This document shows, piece after piece, positions 7,991 through 9,510 of a stretch of DNA of 9,510 bases. The translations under genes and the position numbers were made by a program. Origin of the DNA: Clostridia bacterium (GTDB lineage Bacteria > Bacillota > Clostridia > Christensenellales > CAG-314). The stretch lies in contig JAFTNE010000061.1 of NCBI GenBank assembly GCA_017452035.1, positions 1-9,510 on the forward strand, written 5' to 3'. The notes under the pieces were generated by a model that had not been told where the DNA came from, made no database searches, and saw nothing but the letters and a program-made list of their open reading frames with translations. Position 1 is the stretch's first letter; each line of letters starts with the position of its first letter.

Positions 7991-8836
7991 ATGAAAACGC
8001 TCACAAAAGTTATCACAATTGCTTTGATTGTAATGCTACTAATGATTACAACACTGTCCCTTACTGCTTGTCAAAAGGAAAAAGACCCCAACAAGCTTTA
8101 CGTTGGTATGGAATGTGGCTACGCACCATTTAACTACACCCAAGTGGACGACTCAAACGGCGCAGTAAAAATTAGTAATGCAAAAGGTTACGCAAACGGC
8201 TACGACGTTATGATTGCAAAGAAAATTGCCGAGGTACTTGGCAAAGAGCTTGTAATTGTAAAGTACGAGTGGGAAGCACTTGTTAACGCCGTTGCAACTG
8301 GCGCATTGGACTTTATCATTGCTGGCATGAGCCCCACACCCGAAAGACGCGAGTCCATCGACTTTTCCAGTCACTACTACGAAAGTCAACTTGTAATTGT
8401 TGTACGCAAGGATGGCAAATATGCCAATGCTACAAGCCTTGCCGACTTTGACGGCGCAAAAATTGTTGCGCAACTTGGCACTTTCCACGACAAAGCTTTA
8501 AGTGAGCAATGCCAAGCGCACAACATCATCCGTCAAACACCAATGGAAACCTTCCCCTTGATGATCAATGCGCTTAACTTTAAGACAATTGACGGCTACG
8601 TTGCCGAAGAGCCAGGAGCTATTGCCGATTGTTCAGCAAACAACGCGTTTACCTACGTTCACCTTGTAAACAACTCCACCGGCTTTACTGCATCTGCCGA
8701 AGACGTACAAATTGCCATCGGTCTCAAAAAGAACAGCCCGTTTACCCAACAAGTAAACGAGGCAATCGAGGCCATTACACAAGCTGAACGCGAACAAATG
8801 ATGCAACTGGCAATTGAACTTTCCGTTGCCGAATAA
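7991..8836 (+). CDS. ABC transporter substrate-binding lipoprotein (family 3), predicted lysine-binding
   Basis: Protein of 281 residues with a lipoprotein signal: charged start (MKTLTK), hydrophobic core, and lipobox L-T-A-C with the modified cysteine at C27, so it is anchored outside the membrane. The rest is a bacterial family-3 solute-binding fold: 'KLYVGMECGYAPFNY' at the first strand, 'GYDVMIAKKIAEVLGKEL' helix, 'ALDFIIAGMSPTPERRESIDFSSHYYES' in which the 'pt.eR...idFs..Y' ligand-site signature is clear, and a second lobe to the C-terminus. It captures an amino acid and hands it to the permease encoded next. The lysine riboswitch upstream makes lysine the best guess for the ligand. AGAGG at 7977-7981, 9 nt before the ATG, supports the start. 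Expression should fall when lysine is high. Confidence 0.93.
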   Translation: MKTLTKVITIALIVMLLMITTLSLTACQKEKDPNKLYVGMECGYAPFNYTQVDDSNGAVKISNAKGYANGYDVMIAKKIAEVLGKELVIVKYEWEALVNAVATGALDFIIAGMSPTPERRESIDFSSHYYESQLVIVVRKDGKYANATSLADFDGAKIVAQLGTFHDKALSEQCQAHNIIRQTPMETFPLMINALNFKTIDGYVAEEPGAIADCSANNAFTYVHLVNNSTGFTASAEDVQIAIGLKKNSPFTQQVNEAIEAITQAEREQMMQLAIELSVAE

Positions 8837-8853
8837 ACTTAGAGGAAACTACA

Positions 8854-9510
8854 ATGAACTTTTTGAAACAAATAGGGGACGTCTTTGTTAAATACTCCGA
8901 TTGGCTGTTAGAAGGTGTTGGCTACACCATGCTTGTTGCCCTTGTTGGTACAATTGTTGGCTTGCTACTTGGCATACTTATTGGCACATATCGCACCATT
9001 CCAACCCCACAAAACAAGTTTTTGCGCGCTCTAAAAACCATTGGCGACTGGATATTGACTGCCTATGTAGAGGTATTCCGTGGAACACCCATGATGGTAC
9101 AAGCAATGGTTATCTTTTGGGGTTATGCCCTTGTAAACAATGGTAATACAATGGACGTTATTGTTGCAGGACTCATCATTGTATCCATCAACACTGGCGC
9201 ATACATGGCAGAGATTGTGCGTGGTGGTATAATTTCCATTGACAAAGGCCAATTTGAAGGTGCCTACGCCATTGGTATGACGCACTCGCAAACAATGTGG
9301 CAGGTGGTAATTCCACAAGCACTACGCAACATTTTGCCAAGTGTTTCCAACGAGTTTGTTATCAACATCAAAGATACTTCCGTCCTTAACGTTATTGGCT
9401 TTACGGAATTGTATTTCCAAGCAAAAACCATTGTTACAATGACGACTGACACATTTGGAACATACCTTGCCGTTGCAATCATCTACTTTGTTTTGACATT
9501 TACAATAACA
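8854..9510 (+). CDS. Amino-acid ABC transporter permease (HisM/GlnP type), predicted lysine; C-terminus beyond the window
   Basis: Open frame of 219 codons to the right edge with no stop, close to the usual size of about 220-250 residues, so only the end is missing. Membrane protein of the polar amino-acid uptake family. Seen: an N-terminal helix 'GYTMLVALVGTIVGLLLGILIG' (23-44 with the arginine-rich loop after it), the family signature 'EVFRGTPMMVQ' (73-83), 'INTGAYMAEIVRGGI' (112-126), and the ATPase-contacting loop 'EGAYAIGMTHSQTMWQVVIPQALR' (135-158), here EGA in place of the usual EAA. AGAGGAAAC at 8841 gives a good ribosome binding site, 17 nt after the binding-protein stop, so both genes form one operon. 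Cargo is inferred to be lysine from the riboswitch. The ATPase gene is expected just downstream. Confidence 0.94.
   Translation, partial: MNFLKQIGDVFVKYSDWLLEGVGYTMLVALVGTIVGLLLGILIGTYRTIPTPQNKFLRALKTIGDWILTAYVEVFRGTPMMVQAMVIFWGYALVNNGNTMDVIVAGLIIVSINTGAYMAEIVRGGIISIDKGQFEGAYAIGMTHSQTMWQVVIPQALRNILPSVSNEFVINIKDTSVLNVIGFTELYFQAKTIVTMTTDTFGTYLAVAIIYFVLTFTIT

Overview
The window looks like chromosomal DNA of an endospore-forming member of the Bacillota, most likely an uncultured clostridial lineage. Three things point there: a yqfC-yqfD sporulation pair, a lysine (L-box) riboswitch, and SigA-type promoters and AGGAGG-like ribosome binding sites of low-GC Gram-positive type. No mobile element, CRISPR array, tRNA or rRNA was seen. 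Species cannot be named from this stretch.

The left three quarters are transcribed leftwards (minus strand). From the left edge these are: the N-terminal 190 residues of the sporulation membrane protein YqfD (running off the window), YqfC (overlapping yqfD by an ATGA), a copper(I)-exporting P-type ATPase CopA carrying a second metal-binding domain at its C-terminus, a DUF1624 / heparan-alpha-glucosaminide N-acetyltransferase-like membrane protein, the tRNA 2-thiouridylase MnmA, and transcription terminator Rho. The rho stop overlaps the mnmA start (ATGA), and only 66 nt separate mnmA from the DUF1624 gene. All three could therefore be read from one consensus promoter (TTGACA-17-TATAAT) about 200 nt upstream of rho and end at a strong hairpin terminator at 3622-3654. 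copA has its own promoter with an inverted repeat just downstream of it.

The right quarter is transcribed rightwards, divergently from rho. A near-consensus promoter (TTGACA-17-TAAAAT) drives a lysine riboswitch with a recognisable aptamer, an antiterminator/terminator pair and a T-tract. An amino-acid ABC uptake system follows: a family-3 substrate-binding lipoprotein and a HisM-type permease (cut by the window edge). The riboswitch gives strong functional evidence that this is a lysine importer, switched off when lysine is plentiful. The ATPase gene would be expected just beyond the right edge.

The most interesting points are a textbook internal ribosome binding site and ATG inside copA that would release the last 70 residues as a free CopZ-like copper chaperone; the fully drawable lysine-riboswitch switch on an ABC importer; a long structured rho leader; and a perfect 16-bp palindrome between mnmA and the DUF1624 gene. 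Nothing seen amounts to a wholly new system; the novelty is in gene architecture and regulation.
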